A stretch of 44,754 bases of DNA from Bacteroidales bacterium. GTDB taxonomy: Bacteria; Bacteroidota; Bacteroidia; Bacteroidales; UBA10428. Positions within the stretch are counted from its first letter, which is position 1, and each line of letters begins with the position of its first letter. The DNA is taken from the NCBI GenBank assembly GCA_016934055.1, contig JAFGTR010000132.1:1-44754 (forward strand). The letters are read 5' to 3'. The notes beneath the pieces were generated by a model that had not been told where the DNA came from, ran no database searches, and saw nothing but the letters and a program-made list of their open reading frames with translations. The position numbers and the translations under genes are program-made. This document shows, one piece after another, positions 1 through 9,336 of the stretch.

Positions 1-1443
1 ATTACCCGGGAACCTGTTGTGGCCGGGCAATTTTACCCGGGGAATGCGGAACAACTCCGGGCAGAACTCAATAAGCTGTTCACAAATGCTTCCAAACGTA
101 TTACACAGAAAGATGTGCTGGCGATTATATCTCCTCATGCAGGATATGTTTTTTCTGGTGAAGTAGCTGCTTCAAGTTTTAATCAGTTGGATTACAATAA
201 GAAATATAAGACTATTTTTATTATTGGTTCAAGTCACAGGACAATTTTTGACGGCGCTTCAATTTATAACAAAGGTCATTTCAAAACCCCGCTTGGTATT
301 GTTCATGTTGATATCGGACTTGCCAATTATTTAATCGGTCAGCATCGTTGTTTTAACAACCGTACAGATGCTCATATATACGAACACAGCCTTGAAGTGC
401 AGATTCCTTTTCTTCAATACAGGTTGAAAAACGATTTTACAATTGTACCGATAGTGATTGCCACCCAAAACAGGGAAACCTGCAGAAAGATAGCCGCTGC
501 CCTGAAGCCTTATTTCACTTCTGACAATCTGTTTGTCATAAGCACGGATTTCTCGCATTATCCGGCCTATGAAAATGCCAATAAGATCGATAAGCTTACA
601 GCTGAGGCCATTATTTCAAATCGTCCGCAGGAACTTTTAAATACCATTGATGCCAATGAATTGAAAGGCATTGATAACCTGGCCACAAGTCTTTGCGGAT
701 GGAGTTCTGTTTTAACGCTCATGCACATGACAGAAAAAATGGAAGGCATAAAATACATACCGGTGGAGTATAAAAATTCCGGTGATGCAAAAGGATATGG
801 AGACAAAACAAGGGTGGTTGGGTATTATTCAATAGCCATTGTCAAAGAAGATGATGCAAATACGGCTGATAAGACAGGGGAGCTGAGGTATTCCTTACAG
901 GACAAAAAGACTTTGCTCTCTCTTGCCCGCAAAACAATCGAAGACTATATCCTTAAAGGAACCGATTTTAAGCCTGAAACAGACGGTTATTCCACAGCTC
1001 TTTTAAAACCATCGGGTGCTTTTGTCACTTTACACCATAAGGGTAATCTCAGGGGTTGTATTGGCAGGTTTGATGCTACTTTGCCATTATACCAGGTTGT
1101 TCAGGAGATGGCCATATCAGCAGCGACAAGGGATTCAAGGTTCTCGCCTGTTAGTCCGTCTGAATTGGCGGAAATCGATATTGAAATTTCAGTTTTGACG
1201 CCACTTCAAAAAATCAATTCTATTGAGGAAATCACTCTGGGAAAACACGGCATTTACATAAAAAAAGATTACAGATCTGGAACCTTTTTGCCACAGGTTG
1301 CCAATGACACAAAATGGACGCTGGAGGAATTTCTTGGTCATTGTGCACGCGATAAGGCCGGTATTGGCTGGGATGGATGGAAAGAGGCTGAACTCTTTAC
1401 TTATGAGGCTATCATCTTCGGAGAAAAGAATTTGGGTGAATGA
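1..1443 (+). CDS. Memo-AMMECR1 fusion protein (AmmeMemoRadiSam system B + A), 5' end outside window
   Basis: The reading frame is open from base 1. The residues before the first in-window GTG (position 19) read ITREPVV and run directly into AGQFYP, the usual N-terminus of Memo proteins, so the true start lies just upstream and only a few residues are missing. The N-terminal ~275 residues are a Memo-like domain with SPHAGY (about residue 38, counted from position 19), GSSHR and STDFSHY, which supply putative metal-binding histidines. From about residue 290 an AMMECR1 domain follows, with its signature LRGCIG near residue 344. Memo, AMMECR1 and a radical SAM protein commonly occur together in bacteria; the radical SAM partner would be expected upstream, outside the window. 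The biochemical role of the set is not established. Family assignment is confident, function is not. Confidence 0.93.
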   Translation: MTREPVVAGQFYPGNAEQLRAELNKLFTNASKRITQKDVLAIISPHAGYVFSGEVAASSFNQLDYNKKYKTIFIIGSSHRTIFDGASIYNKGHFKTPLGIVHVDIGLANYLIGQHRCFNNRTDAHIYEHSLEVQIPFLQYRLKNDFTIVPIVIATQNRETCRKIAAALKPYFTSDNLFVISTDFSHYPAYENANKIDKLTAEAIISNRPQELLNTIDANELKGIDNLATSLCGWSSVLTLMHMTEKMEGIKYIPVEYKNSGDAKGYGDKTRVVGYYSIAIVKEDDANTADKTGELRYSLQDKKTLLSLARKTIEDYILKGTDFKPETDGYSTALLKPSGAFVTLHHKGNLRGCIGRFDATLPLYQVVQEMAISAATRDSRFSPVSPSELAEIDIEISVLTPLQKINSIEEITLGKHGIYIKKDYRSGTFLPQVANDTKWTLEEFLGHCARDKAGIGWDGWKEAELFTYEAIIFGEKNLGE

Positions 1444-1463
1444 TGATATGGTCTACAGCCCAG

Positions 1464-1555
1464 AGTCGACAGCTTATTGTGAATTTATCAACCAGCCTTT
1501 ACAAAAAATACAGCAGGCAGGTCTGTAAGTTTATATAGAGTCCACAGTCGACAGC
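1464..1555. repeat. Two direct copies of AGTCGACAGC
   Basis: AGTCGACAGC occurs at 1464-1473 and again at 1546-1555, 82 bp apart. The second copy runs into CCTGCCTGC (1555-1563), which is the exact inverse of GCAGGCAGG (1513-1521), giving a 9-bp inverted repeat with a 33-nt spacer. I infer an interspersed repeat rather than a regulatory element, because it lies between convergent genes. Confidence 0.6.
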
Positions 1556-1671
1556 CTGCCTGCAGACAGGTCCATTGTATATTTATGTGATTAATAACAT
1601 TCAAACTTGCCTTACCTAAGCAGGTTAATAGCACTGCACCTCTTCTTTTTCTTTGTTCTTTAAATCTTTTG

Positions 1672-1714
1672 TCTTGATTCCTGGCTCTTGATTCTTGCTT
1701 CTTGGTTCTTGATT
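1672..1714. repeat. Low-complexity tract of degenerate CTTGATTC/CTTGGTTC units
   Basis: Short imperfect units (CTTGATTC, CTTGCTTC, CTTGGTTC) follow each other directly next to the DUF190 stop codon. A similar tract occurs at 23741-23779. Read on the minus strand it is purine-rich. Confidence 0.65.
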
Positions 1715-2056
1715 CTAATTTCCTGCGGTATGTCTGTACTGTATCACCATCACCTTTTCCAAGGTGATCAGCCCTTCTTTCACCGTTTCATCCAGAAATG
1801 GCATTAATGTATTAATTTTTTCTTCCGAATCAACAATTTCGATAACAACAGGAAGATCCTCAGACAGTCGTAATACGTTTGCAGTATGTAACCTGCTGTT
1901 TGCCCCGTATCCCAATATGCCGCGGAAAACCGTTGCTCCCGCCAGGTTCAGCTCCCGTGCTTTTTTAACAATGGCTTCATGTAACGGACCATGATGCCAG
2001 GTGTCATTTTCACCCAGAAATATGCGCACCAACATTGATTGACCTGATAGTTTCAT
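1715..2056 (-). CDS. DUF190 family protein, PII-like
   Basis: A protein of 113 residues, the usual length of the DUF190 family, with the characteristic start KLSGQSMLVRIFLGE, the central GATVFRGILGYG and the later DLPVVIEIVDSEEKI. The family is predicted to adopt a PII-like ferredoxin fold and is repeatedly found next to crcB. Here its ATG overlaps the crcB stop by 4 bp (ATGA at 2053-2056), so the two are almost certainly co-transcribed and translationally coupled. A role in regulating or assisting fluoride export is inferred from this association only. Confidence 0.92.
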   Translation of the reverse strand: MKLSGQSMLVRIFLGENDTWHHGPLHEAIVKKARELNLAGATVFRGILGYGANSRLHTANVLRLSEDLPVVIEIVDSEEKINTLMPFLDETVKEGLITLEKVMVIQYRHTAGN

Positions 2057-2448
2057 GGCTTATGCATTAAGTAATTAAATATCAGCTTTGTTCCAATAAA
2101 CCCGGCAATAATAAACATTATTCCCAATATATTACTGGCCAGGATATTGATTCCGGCGTCCAGGTATCGTTGTGACCTGATCAGGTTCATTGTTTCAAGT
2201 GTGTAGGTTGAAAAAGTTGTGAATCCTCCCAGAAATCCGATAAAAGTAAATAATCTGAGCATAGGCGCAAACTCAAATAATTCTGTCATACCCCATAATA
2301 CACCTGCAAGAAAAGACCCAACAATATTTACCACCAGTGTTCCTAAGGGAAATGTCCCGGAAGTCAAATGTTGCGCAAAACCACTCAGCCCGTATCGTAA
2401 AGCAGAGCCCACAGCCCCACCGGCCATAATATATAATAGTTTAACCAC
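2053..2448 (-). CDS. crcB: CrcB/Fluc fluoride channel
   Basis: A small integral membrane protein of 131 residues with four predicted hydrophobic segments. Family signatures are visible: GGAVGSALRYG near the N-terminus, the N-x-x-G-S motif (NIVGSFLAG) around residue 42, and GFLGGFTTFSTYT around residues 73-85, which contains the TTFST stretch that lines the pore. Fluc proteins work as antiparallel dimers that let fluoride leave the cytoplasm. The start is GTG at 2448; it gives the usual N-terminus, while the next ATG, seven residues in, would cut into the first helix. It is followed by the DUF190 gene with a 4-bp overlap. I looked for a fluoride riboswitch in the 154 bp upstream and do not see one. 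Confidence 0.95.
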   Translation of the reverse strand: MVKLLYIMAGGAVGSALRYGLSGFAQHLTSGTFPLGTLVVNIVGSFLAGVLWGMTELFEFAPMLRLFTFIGFLGGFTTFSTYTLETMNLIRSQRYLDAGINILASNILGIMFIIAGFIGTKLIFNYLMHKP

Positions 2449-2531
2449 TGAAGTAAATTCTTAATTGAAACTCAAGGTTAACAAAAATTTATCAAATTCT
2501 TGTAATACATGAAAATAGTTTTTCCGGTGTT

Positions 2532-2568
2532 AAGAAAATAATAAGCCGCCTTTATTACACCAGGCGGC
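2532..2568 (-). terminator. Rho-independent terminator downstream of the Yip1 gene
   Basis: On the minus strand GCCGCC (2568-2563) pairs with GGCGGC (2550-2545) across a 12-nt loop and is followed by TTATTATTTTCTT. It lies about 35 bp after the stop codon of the Yip1-family gene and separates it from crcB. Confidence 0.8.
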
Positions 2569-2602
2569 CTGTTATATTTAAAATGGTTTCGTGAATTATC
2601 CC

Positions 2603-3172
2603 TTAAAGTCTCCCTGCCATTGCCAATGGACTGCCTATAATAATACGCATCAATACTGTTGAGATGACAAAATACACCACGATAAGAACCACCAGGCTGA
2701 CAATGAAATATGTGGTTACCTTGTCATCAGGGGTCTTCATCAGCGGCTTGAATCCCAGATATAAAATATAAAGTGAATAGATGCCGGCTAAAAGCATGAT
2801 GGGGCTGAGGGCCGGGAATATTAAAACAATGCCTGCAACCATCATGGGGGTATATGAATAGACAACCAGTTGCATGGCTTTTTGGAAATTCCTTGCAGAA
2901 GCAAATGAAGAAGCCAGAATATCAATGACCCATGCTGTAAGCAATGCTCCACCTATATATGTTACTATATAAAGAATACCATACCTGATACCAAATCCGA
3001 ATGAATGTAGTTTCAAACCGAAACCAATTAAACTGGCAACAGCCGGTATAAGTGCCAGTGGAATGAGATACCGTACAATCAGATCAACGGTGTTCGTTTT
3101 CTCCTGATCAATGACGCCCCATTCTTCTTTGGGTTTCAGCATAATTTGTTTAGCTCTTTGTATAAGATTCAT
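2603..3172 (-). CDS. Yip1-family integral membrane protein
   Basis: A protein of 189 residues. The amphipathic N-terminus (LIQRAKQIMLKPKEEW) is typical of bacterial Yip1 proteins, where a short soluble segment ending in P-x-x-x-W precedes the membrane domain. About five hydrophobic helices follow (roughly residues 32-52, 62-85, 100-120, 122-140 and 152-175), with the characteristic YSYTPMMVAGI between helices. The family is widespread in bacteria but its bacterial function is unknown. The gene stands alone, with a terminator behind it and 273 bp in front. Confidence 0.85.
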   Translation of the reverse strand: MNLIQRAKQIMLKPKEEWGVIDQEKTNTVDLIVRYLIPLALIPAVASLIGFGLKLHSFGFGIRYGILYIVTYIGGALLTAWVIDILASSFASARNFQKAMQLVVYSYTPMMVAGIVLIFPALSPIMLLAGIYSLYILYLGFKPLMKTPDDKVTTYFIVSLVVLIVVYFVISTVLMRIIIGSPLAMAGRL

Positions 3173-3445
3173 GTGTTTAAAATTTAAGGTTATACATTTT
3201 AGTGAATCCTGGTCAGTATCATTTTAGTTCAATTCATTTATTCAGGTTTTTAACAATCCCTTGTTGTATTTTATATAATTCCAAAATGAATGTCCGGATG
3301 CCGGAAATTGGTTGTCAGTTGTCTTTACTCTTTTAATTTGATTTACAGATAAAAACCCGGGTATTTATAATCTGATCCGGTTACATTATTGTAACTATAT
3401 GATTAAAGATACAAAACTTTAACGATTTTTCAAAGAATTATTGGT

Positions 3446-6400
3446 TTACTGCCGCAGTATGTCTTTCTTATGCAGCCTGCGTTGATTTATAGATGCCAGA
3501 ATGGCCACCAAAACAATGATACCCAGCGCAAAGTAAACAAATACCGGAACAGGTAAGGGATCTCCTTTGGCGTATGAATGCAGGCCCGAGAGATAATAGT
3601 TAACGCCAAAATAGGTCATGATGACAGAACCCAATCCAAGCAAGGCTGCCAGGTTAAAGCTGAATCTCCCTTTGAGACCCGGCACCAGCCTCATATGGAC
3701 AATAAAAGCATAGACAATGATAGTGGCCAGTGCCCATGTTTCCTTTGGATCCCATCCCCAGTAGCGGCCCCACGATTCATTAGCCCAGACAGCGCCCAGG
3801 AAAGTTCCGACAGCAAGAAAATACAGGCCGGTAATAAGGGTCATTTCAATAATGCAGGTGAGTTGTTTGATGGTGAGCTCAATGGACATGTAATTGAAGC
3901 GGTTTTGAAACACCATGACCAAAAGGTTAACAGATGCCAGCAAAGCTCCCAGTGCCAGAAAGCCATAGCTTGTGGTTATGGTCGCTACGTGAATGATCAG
4001 CCAGTAGGATTTAAGCACAGGGACGAGATTGGTAATCTGGGGATCCATCCAGCTTAGATGGGCAATATGCAGAATCAGGGAAGCCAAAACAGATGTAACG
4101 CTCAGTGTAAGGCCTGATCTTCGTACAAAAACAATACCGGCCAGCACTGCGGCCCACGCAATAAAAACAAGAGCTTCGTACCCGTTACTCCAGGGTGCAT
4201 GACCTGATACATACCAGCGCATGATCAGACCACCAGTATGCAGGATGAAAAAGACCACTATCAGTGATATGGCAATTATAACCGGCCACCTGTTTCTGAT
4301 ATGTTTATTAAAAAGACTGACAAACTGGTAAAGGAGAAGCACAAATCCAATGATTCCATAGTAATTTGACAGTCGGTTGAAGATATCATATTTGTTCAGA
4401 ATTAATTCTGTATTGATTTTCCCTTTCTGGGGAATAACCGGCAATCCTGTATTGTATTGATATCTCTTCAGTTTTTCCAGAATTCTGTTGGGTTCGGACC
4501 AGTTGCCTGATAAAAGACTGTTTTTGCATGCCTCACTGTATAATGACATGAAATGCCTTATAGATACTGAATCTTCATGATTGAAAAAGCCATTGGCTTG
4601 TGAAGGCGTATACCAAGTATATGTACTGTCACCATCCACAGGAAAAATCCTGAGCATTTCTCCTGTAAATAAAAGATAAGCTATATTGACACGTTCATCA
4701 AGACGGATGATCTCATTTTCCAGTTTGCTGCGGTAAGCTGGTTTTTTACGATAGGCGGTTTCGACATATGGCCTGAGTATATAATCAGAACCACTGAAAA
4801 ACGAAGCAAAAGAGAAATATTTTGATTCACTTCCCATGATTTCATGTATTTGCGGATGACGTGCACGGATAAGCGGTTCATGCTGCCAGACGGCCGGATC
4901 AATTAACATACCAAGAAACACCTGGTCGGCGTTCATATTCTTATAGATGTTCTTTCGGTATAGCTTCCTCAACAGTTGGGAACTCAGGGTATTCAGAGGT
5001 TCAATGCGTCCATCGATATCCTGTACAAGTATTTTGCCGAATTTTTCTGCATGTGAGGCGCTGACAGGTATGAGATTTCTTACAGTATCATCTTCACGGG
5101 CCTCAACGACAATTGGTATGGCTGTTAAAAGAATAATCAGAACAAGCATGTCTTTAGAACGGCTTATTTTTGCAGTTTCCCTTGCCAGTCGCCTGAATCT
5201 GCTGTTCCTGTTCAGTAAACTCAGGACCATGCCCAATGCCATTAAAAGGTAGCCTGCATAGGTAACCATTGTACCTGCAGGGTCATGATTAACTGATAAA
5301 ACTGTGCCTTTTTCATCCTCGTCATATGATGACTGGTAAAATCTGAATCCTCTGTATTTCAGTACATTATTCATGAATATCCTCCTGTCTTCACGAAGGT
5401 TGTGCACGCTGTCTGTTAAAACAACCTTACTTTCATATCCCGACGGGCTGTTGGAACCCGGATATCTTTCAACATAAAAGTCTTTCAGATACAATGAAAA
5501 AGGCAGTTTTACTTTTTGTGCTCCGAAAAATATCTTCATAAGGTTTTCATCCAGACTGAAGGTCTCTGCTCCGGAAGATCCGTCAATGCTTTTCCAAACC
5601 AGTATATCAATATGTTTTTGTTTTGTTTCTACCCTCACCCAACAAGCATCCCTGCCTTCATAGAATTCATCCTGAGGATCAACAGAAGCTGTTATCCTTG
5701 CTTGCGGGAGGAATGATATGAGCACTATGGCATTTCCGTTGAAATTATACAGATGACGTGGTAAAAAAGGATGAAGGCTATCTGCCGGTAATCGCTCAAA
5801 AGATTGATCAACCATAGTAGAATGCTCTACCGGATGGTTTGACTTAAAAATCAATCTGTTTTCCTGTTGAAAAATGAAAATATCGGCTTCCTGCAATTCT
5901 TTTGGCTCAAATGTAAGTCTAAGATTACCTGCCACAACAGTCTGCCCCTTTCTTAGAATAATCTTTTCTCTGCCTTCCTGACACGAAAAAATGATTTCTG
6001 CCACGGGAATGCCTCCGGCAAATGGTTCAATTGAAGCCATAGCATTGGGTATGTGTCGAAGCAATGTGAGTTTTATATTTTCCTGATCCTTGTTTATAGT
6101 AAGATCAAATATGTTTTTCCTGAAGGTTGAATATTTTAATGGTTTTGAAGAGGCAATCCATTCACCCTTGCTTTTTACGGAAAGTTCAAGATGATCCTGG
6201 TATAACTGATATGTGTCAGAAGATTGGCCCTCTCTTATTTTCATAGTCCCTTCACTTCCCGTAAACCTTGTTATGGCAGCTCCTGCAAGAATGAAAACAA
6301 AAGCCATATGGAAGGTAAATACAGTTAACCTTTCCTTCCGGTAAAGCTTTTGTTTGACAATTGAAAATATGAGGTTTAAAACACCAATGAAAAGAAAGAT

Positions 6401-6553
6401 ATTGAACCATAGAGCATTATAGATGAGTGCACGGGCAGTGGCAATCCCATAATCATTTTCCACGAAGGTGGCTGCAGCAATGGCGACAAAAAAAATTACC
6501 ATGATCACGGCCATAAGCCGTGCAGATGCAAGAAAAGCAATAATGTTTTTCAT
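3446..6553 (-). CDS. ccsBA: Fused cytochrome c biogenesis protein ResB-CcsA (CcsBA)
   Basis: System II cytochrome c maturation exports heme and ligates it to apocytochromes in the periplasm. The N-terminal half is ResB/CcsB-like: three helices within the first ~100 residues, a large periplasmic domain, and another helix near residue 435. After a second periplasmic stretch (about 490-720) comes the multi-helix CcsA half with the tryptophan-rich heme-handling WWD motif, ESWGRYWGWDPKETWAL, near residue 920. Fusion of the two proteins in ~1,000 residues is known in Bacteroidota. An in-frame TTG at 6583 would add ten residues, but that TTG is the end of a TATCTTTG -7 promoter box (6588-6581), so I choose the ATG at 6553. 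The start MKNIIAFLASARL then leads directly into the first helix. Confidence 0.95.
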   Translation of the reverse strand: MKNIIAFLASARLMAVIMVIFFVAIAAATFVENDYGIATARALIYNALWFNIFLFIGVLNLIFSIVKQKLYRKERLTVFTFHMAFVFILAGAAITRFTGSEGTMKIREGQSSDTYQLYQDHLELSVKSKGEWIASSKPLKYSTFRKNIFDLTINKDQENIKLTLLRHIPNAMASIEPFAGGIPVAEIIFSCQEGREKIILRKGQTVVAGNLRLTFEPKELQEADIFIFQQENRLIFKSNHPVEHSTMVDQSFERLPADSLHPFLPRHLYNFNGNAIVLISFLPQARITASVDPQDEFYEGRDACWVRVETKQKHIDILVWKSIDGSSGAETFSLDENLMKIFFGAQKVKLPFSLYLKDFYVERYPGSNSPSGYESKVVLTDSVHNLREDRRIFMNNVLKYRGFRFYQSSYDEDEKGTVLSVNHDPAGTMVTYAGYLLMALGMVLSLLNRNSRFRRLARETAKISRSKDMLVLIILLTAIPIVVEAREDDTVRNLIPVSASHAEKFGKILVQDIDGRIEPLNTLSSQLLRKLYRKNIYKNMNADQVFLGMLIDPAVWQHEPLIRARHPQIHEIMGSESKYFSFASFFSGSDYILRPYVETAYRKKPAYRSKLENEIIRLDERVNIAYLLFTGEMLRIFPVDGDSTYTWYTPSQANGFFNHEDSVSIRHFMSLYSEACKNSLLSGNWSEPNRILEKLKRYQYNTGLPVIPQKGKINTELILNKYDIFNRLSNYYGIIGFVLLLYQFVSLFNKHIRNRWPVIIAISLIVVFFILHTGGLIMRWYVSGHAPWSNGYEALVFIAWAAVLAGIVFVRRSGLTLSVTSVLASLILHIAHLSWMDPQITNLVPVLKSYWLIIHVATITTSYGFLALGALLASVNLLVMVFQNRFNYMSIELTIKQLTCIIEMTLITGLYFLAVGTFLGAVWANESWGRYWGWDPKETWALATIIVYAFIVHMRLVPGLKGRFSFNLAALLGLGSVIMTYFGVNYYLSGLHSYAKGDPLPVPVFVYFALGIIVLVAILASINQRRLHKKDILRQ

Positions 6554-6580
6554 AAAGGCCTGTTTCAGATGTGTCCGGAC

Positions 6581-6588
6581 CAAAGATA
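6581..6588 (-). promoter_or_regulatory. Bacteroidota-type -7 box for ccsBA
   Basis: TATCTTTG on the minus strand matches TAnnTTTG. It sits 28 bp before the ATG at 6553. I see no convincing -33 TTTG. It also argues that ccsBA is transcribed separately from msrA. Confidence 0.6.
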
Positions 6589-6676
6589 GGCAGGCCTGAG
6601 AAATATATTATGCTGTCAGAAAAATAATTGACTGATTCCTGGTTTTATTGTAAAAGATTAAAATTACCTGTGTTTT

Positions 6677-7348
6677 TTAATCTGTTAAAGTATGATTGGT
6701 TGAAGACTTTTTAAGCTTTTCCCTGAAGATTTTTTCAAACTTTTCAATTTTAGGCGTTATTACAAACCTGCAATATGCCTGTGATTTATTTTGATTATAA
6801 TAATCCTGGTGGTAATCCTGTGCTTTGTAAAAGGCTTCAAAAGGACTAATTTCCGTTACGATGGGATCTTCCCAGATATGTGCCACACTTAGCTTTCCCT
6901 TCATTTCTAATGCAATATCTTTCTGTCGTTGGTTATGATAGAATATCACCGACCGGTATTGTGTTCCGACATCATTTCCTTGCCTGTTAAGGGTAGTTGG
7001 ATCATGTGTTTTCCAAAACACTTCAAGTAATTCAATATAATCGATAACGGACGGATTGTATGTGATTCTGCATACTTCAGCATGCCCTGTGGTTCCAGTA
7101 CAGACTTCTTTATACGTCGGATTTTTAACATGGCCACCTGAAAATCCCGATTCCACTGAAATTACGCCTTCAAGGCGCTGAAAAATAGCTTCTGTACACC
7201 AGTAGCATCCTGAACCGAAGGTGGCTGTGTCATAAGAAGTGTTCATGGCTGTATTGTTTTGGTCTTGTGAACTGTTATCCCTTTCCCGGGAACAGGCATT
7301 GTGAAAATAGAAAACTGTTATCAAAAGAAAAATGATTTTCGGATTCAT
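6677..7348 (-). CDS. msrA: Peptide-methionine (S)-S-oxide reductase MsrA, exported
   Basis: MsrA reduces methionine-S-sulfoxide in damaged proteins. The signature GCYWCTE places the catalytic cysteine at Cys48; GGHVKNPTYKEVCTGTTGHAE and the C-terminal YHQDYY are also typical. The first ~18 residues are hydrophobic and end in HNAC, an imperfect lipobox with Cys19, so the enzyme is probably exported and possibly a lipoprotein; a linker rich in D, N and S follows. A periplasmic repair enzyme fits beside the cytochrome c maturation gene, which has its own -7 box 123 bp downstream. There is no fused MsrB domain. Confidence 0.95.
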   Translation of the reverse strand: MNPKIIFLLITVFYFHNACSRERDNSSQDQNNTAMNTSYDTATFGSGCYWCTEAIFQRLEGVISVESGFSGGHVKNPTYKEVCTGTTGHAEVCRITYNPSVIDYIELLEVFWKTHDPTTLNRQGNDVGTQYRSVIFYHNQRQKDIALEMKGKLSVAHIWEDPIVTEISPFEAFYKAQDYHQDYYNQNKSQAYCRFVITPKIEKFEKIFREKLKKSSTNHTLTD

Positions 7349-7440
7349 TGTTTTTATATGTGAAACAAATTATGTGCTGTAAAGTTTATTTTTAATACAC
7401 TTAAAAAATATTACGTAACGTTAATTTCATGCTTTTTCAT

Positions 7441-7448
7441 TATATTTG
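7441..7448 (+). promoter_or_regulatory. Bacteroidota-type -7 box for the 7TM histidine kinase
   Basis: TATATTTG matches TAnnTTTG and lies 60 bp before the ATG at 7509. A seven-codon open frame (MMPKFNK, 7486-7509) ends in TAATG, sharing an A with the kinase start, which could couple translation. Confidence 0.55.
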
Positions 7449-7508
7449 ATTATACAGGATATCTTTCGCTGAAGGATAGTATTGTATGATGCCTAAATTC
7501 AACAAGTA

Positions 7509-9257
7509 ATGCCCCTTATCGGAATTTTTACCTTTCTTACTCTGATTTCCGGTCTGATTGCCCTAATATTGGGCATTCATGTATTCAGATACCGGCAATC
7601 TGATTATCAGATAACTCTTTCATTATTATTTTTTTCAGTTGCCTGGTGGGATATCGCAACAATGTTTGAGAGTATTAGTGATACTTTAAAGGAACACGTT
7701 TTATGGGTTGCCATAACATTTCCGGGAATGGTGTTAACACCTGTTTTTTTCTTTCTTTTTATTTTTCAGTATACCCATATCAGCCATTCTGTCCGCAGTT
7801 TTTCTTTTTTATGGCTTTTTTTAATTCCTGTCGTATCGTGCATGATCGTATGGAATCCTTCATGGCGCGATATGATATGGCAGGATGTTGTGTTAAATCA
7901 TATGCCATACGGAACAGTGGCTCATTTTAAACATGGCTGGTGGTTTTATGTCTTAGCCTATTATTCATATTTTCTGGTGGCCCTCGGTATTTTTTACCTT
8001 ATCCGTGGATTATACCTGTTCCCGAAACGTTATAATCTTCAGGTCCGTTTATTGTTGTTCTCATCATTGCTGCCACTGCTGTTCAATATTATCTACATGA
8101 TTAAAAGCGACTATCTGTCAGGATTAGATCTGACGCCAGTGGCCCTGACAATGATGACCATTCTTTTCTATTTTGCCATATCAAAACACAAGCTTTTAAA
8201 ATTAAGACCTGTTGCAAGAGATATCGTGATTGAGAACATTAATGAAGGTGTTATTGTGCTAGATAATAGAAATGTAATTATTGACTGTAACCGTGCAGCT
8301 GCAAAAATGTTAAATCAACAGGATGTGTATACTGTTGACAGCATTCCCATTTATGAGTGTTTTGATATGCATTCGGAGTTTACAGCATTTCTTGAAGATG
8401 AATCAAGGGAGAAGGACGAATTATTATTGCCCGGTTATGTTTTTGAGATTACAAAGAAAAACATCAGTCAGAATTCAGGAAAAATTTCTGGAAAGATCCT
8501 TGTATTTCATGATATTACCGAAAACAAACGAAAAGAAAAAGAAATCACAGCCATAAATCAGCAGCTTAAAAATGCCAATGAAGTGAAGGATTTTCTTTTC
8601 AAAGTGGTTGCACATGATCTGAAAGGTCCTATTGGGAATATTTCTGCTCTTATGAACCTGTTAATTGATAACAGGGAAAAGGATGGTCATGAAAATGGTG
8701 AGATGAGGATCGTGAATAAAGCTCTGAAAAACGTTCATTATATGCTTGAAAATATATTGCATTGGACTAACAGTCAATATGATACATTGTCTCTGAACAT
8801 TGAAAAACACAATTTGCTTAACACTGTTCTGAGTGCCTGGGAAGTTATTCGTTATCAGGCTAAAGACAAAGACATTCAGGCAGAATTTCTTGGTGAAGAA
8901 AAAATACTGGCCTCATATGATGATATTTCAATGGAAATAGTTTTTCGGAATATTCTTTCCAATGCGATAAAATTCAGTTATAAAAACAGTAAAATTGAGG
9001 TCAAGGTTGATGCCGATGAAGAGAATGGGTATGTCAGAATTGCAGACCAGGGTGTTGGAATGTCAGATAAGCTTATAGAAAGTACACAAAAAGATTTGGT
9101 TGTGAAATCAAAGTCTGGAACGATGAAAGAAAAAGGTACCGGCATCGGACTTCATATGTGTCACAATCTGGTAAGAGCTAACAAAGGCCGGATGGATATA
9201 AACAGCAGTGTAAACAAAGGGACGATAGTTACAATCAGTCTTCCTGTTAATGTCTGA
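7509..9257 (+). CDS. Sensor histidine kinase with 7TM N-terminus and PAS domain
   Basis: A protein of 582 residues. Residues 1-225 hold seven hydrophobic segments, matching the histidine-kinase N-terminal 7TM sensor region. A PAS domain (about 235-335) begins DIVIENINEGVIVLDNRN. The HisKA domain has its phosphoacceptor at His369 in VVAHDLKGPIGN. The ATP-binding domain shows the N box (RNILSNAIKFSY) and glycine-rich boxes DQGVGMS and GTGIGLHMCHNLV. This H-box (HDLKGP in place of HELRTP) is common in Bacteroidota kinases. No response regulator gene is adjacent; the next gene encodes a STAS-like protein. The signal is unknown. Confidence 0.94.
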   Translation: MPLIGIFTFLTLISGLIALILGIHVFRYRQSDYQITLSLLFFSVAWWDIATMFESISDTLKEHVLWVAITFPGMVLTPVFFFLFIFQYTHISHSVRSFSFLWLFLIPVVSCMIVWNPSWRDMIWQDVVLNHMPYGTVAHFKHGWWFYVLAYYSYFLVALGIFYLIRGLYLFPKRYNLQVRLLLFSSLLPLLFNIIYMIKSDYLSGLDLTPVALTMMTILFYFAISKHKLLKLRPVARDIVIENINEGVIVLDNRNVIIDCNRAAAKMLNQQDVYTVDSIPIYECFDMHSEFTAFLEDESREKDELLLPGYVFEITKKNISQNSGKISGKILVFHDITENKRKEKEITAINQQLKNANEVKDFLFKVVAHDLKGPIGNISALMNLLIDNREKDGHENGEMRIVNKALKNVHYMLENILHWTNSQYDTLSLNIEKHNLLNTVLSAWEVIRYQAKDKDIQAEFLGEEKILASYDDISMEIVFRNILSNAIKFSYKNSKIEVKVDADEENGYVRIADQGVGMSDKLIESTQKDLVVKSKSGTMKEKGTGIGLHMCHNLVRANKGRMDINSSVNKGTIVTISLPVNV

Positions 9258-9336
9258 TAATCTGTGTATATTTTTCTTTCCTTCGCTTTTCCTATCGACA
9301 AAATTATTTATATTTTCGGCATATATAATAAAGACC

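Larger units (their letters stand above)
1444..1714. other. Repeat-rich intergenic gap between convergent genes
   Basis: No credible gene. The gap separates the end of the Memo-AMMECR1 gene from the end of the minus-strand DUF190 gene. It holds two copies of AGTCGACAGC, a spaced 9-bp inverted repeat and a TTGATTCTTG-type low-complexity tract, annotated separately. Confidence 0.7.

Noticed and set aside
2449..2602. Possible fluoride riboswitch before crcB
   Set aside because: I looked for the conserved GGNGAUGG...CUGAUG pattern on the minus strand and did not find it; the only structure is the terminator of the preceding gene.
3578..4057. A 159-codon open frame on the plus strand inside ccsBA
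   Set aside because: It is antisense to the CcsA half with the WWD motif, and its composition is that of reversed membrane helices.
6553..6583. TTG start for ccsBA giving ten more residues
   Set aside because: The TTG lies within the predicted -7 promoter box, and the ATG at 6553 leads directly into the first helix.
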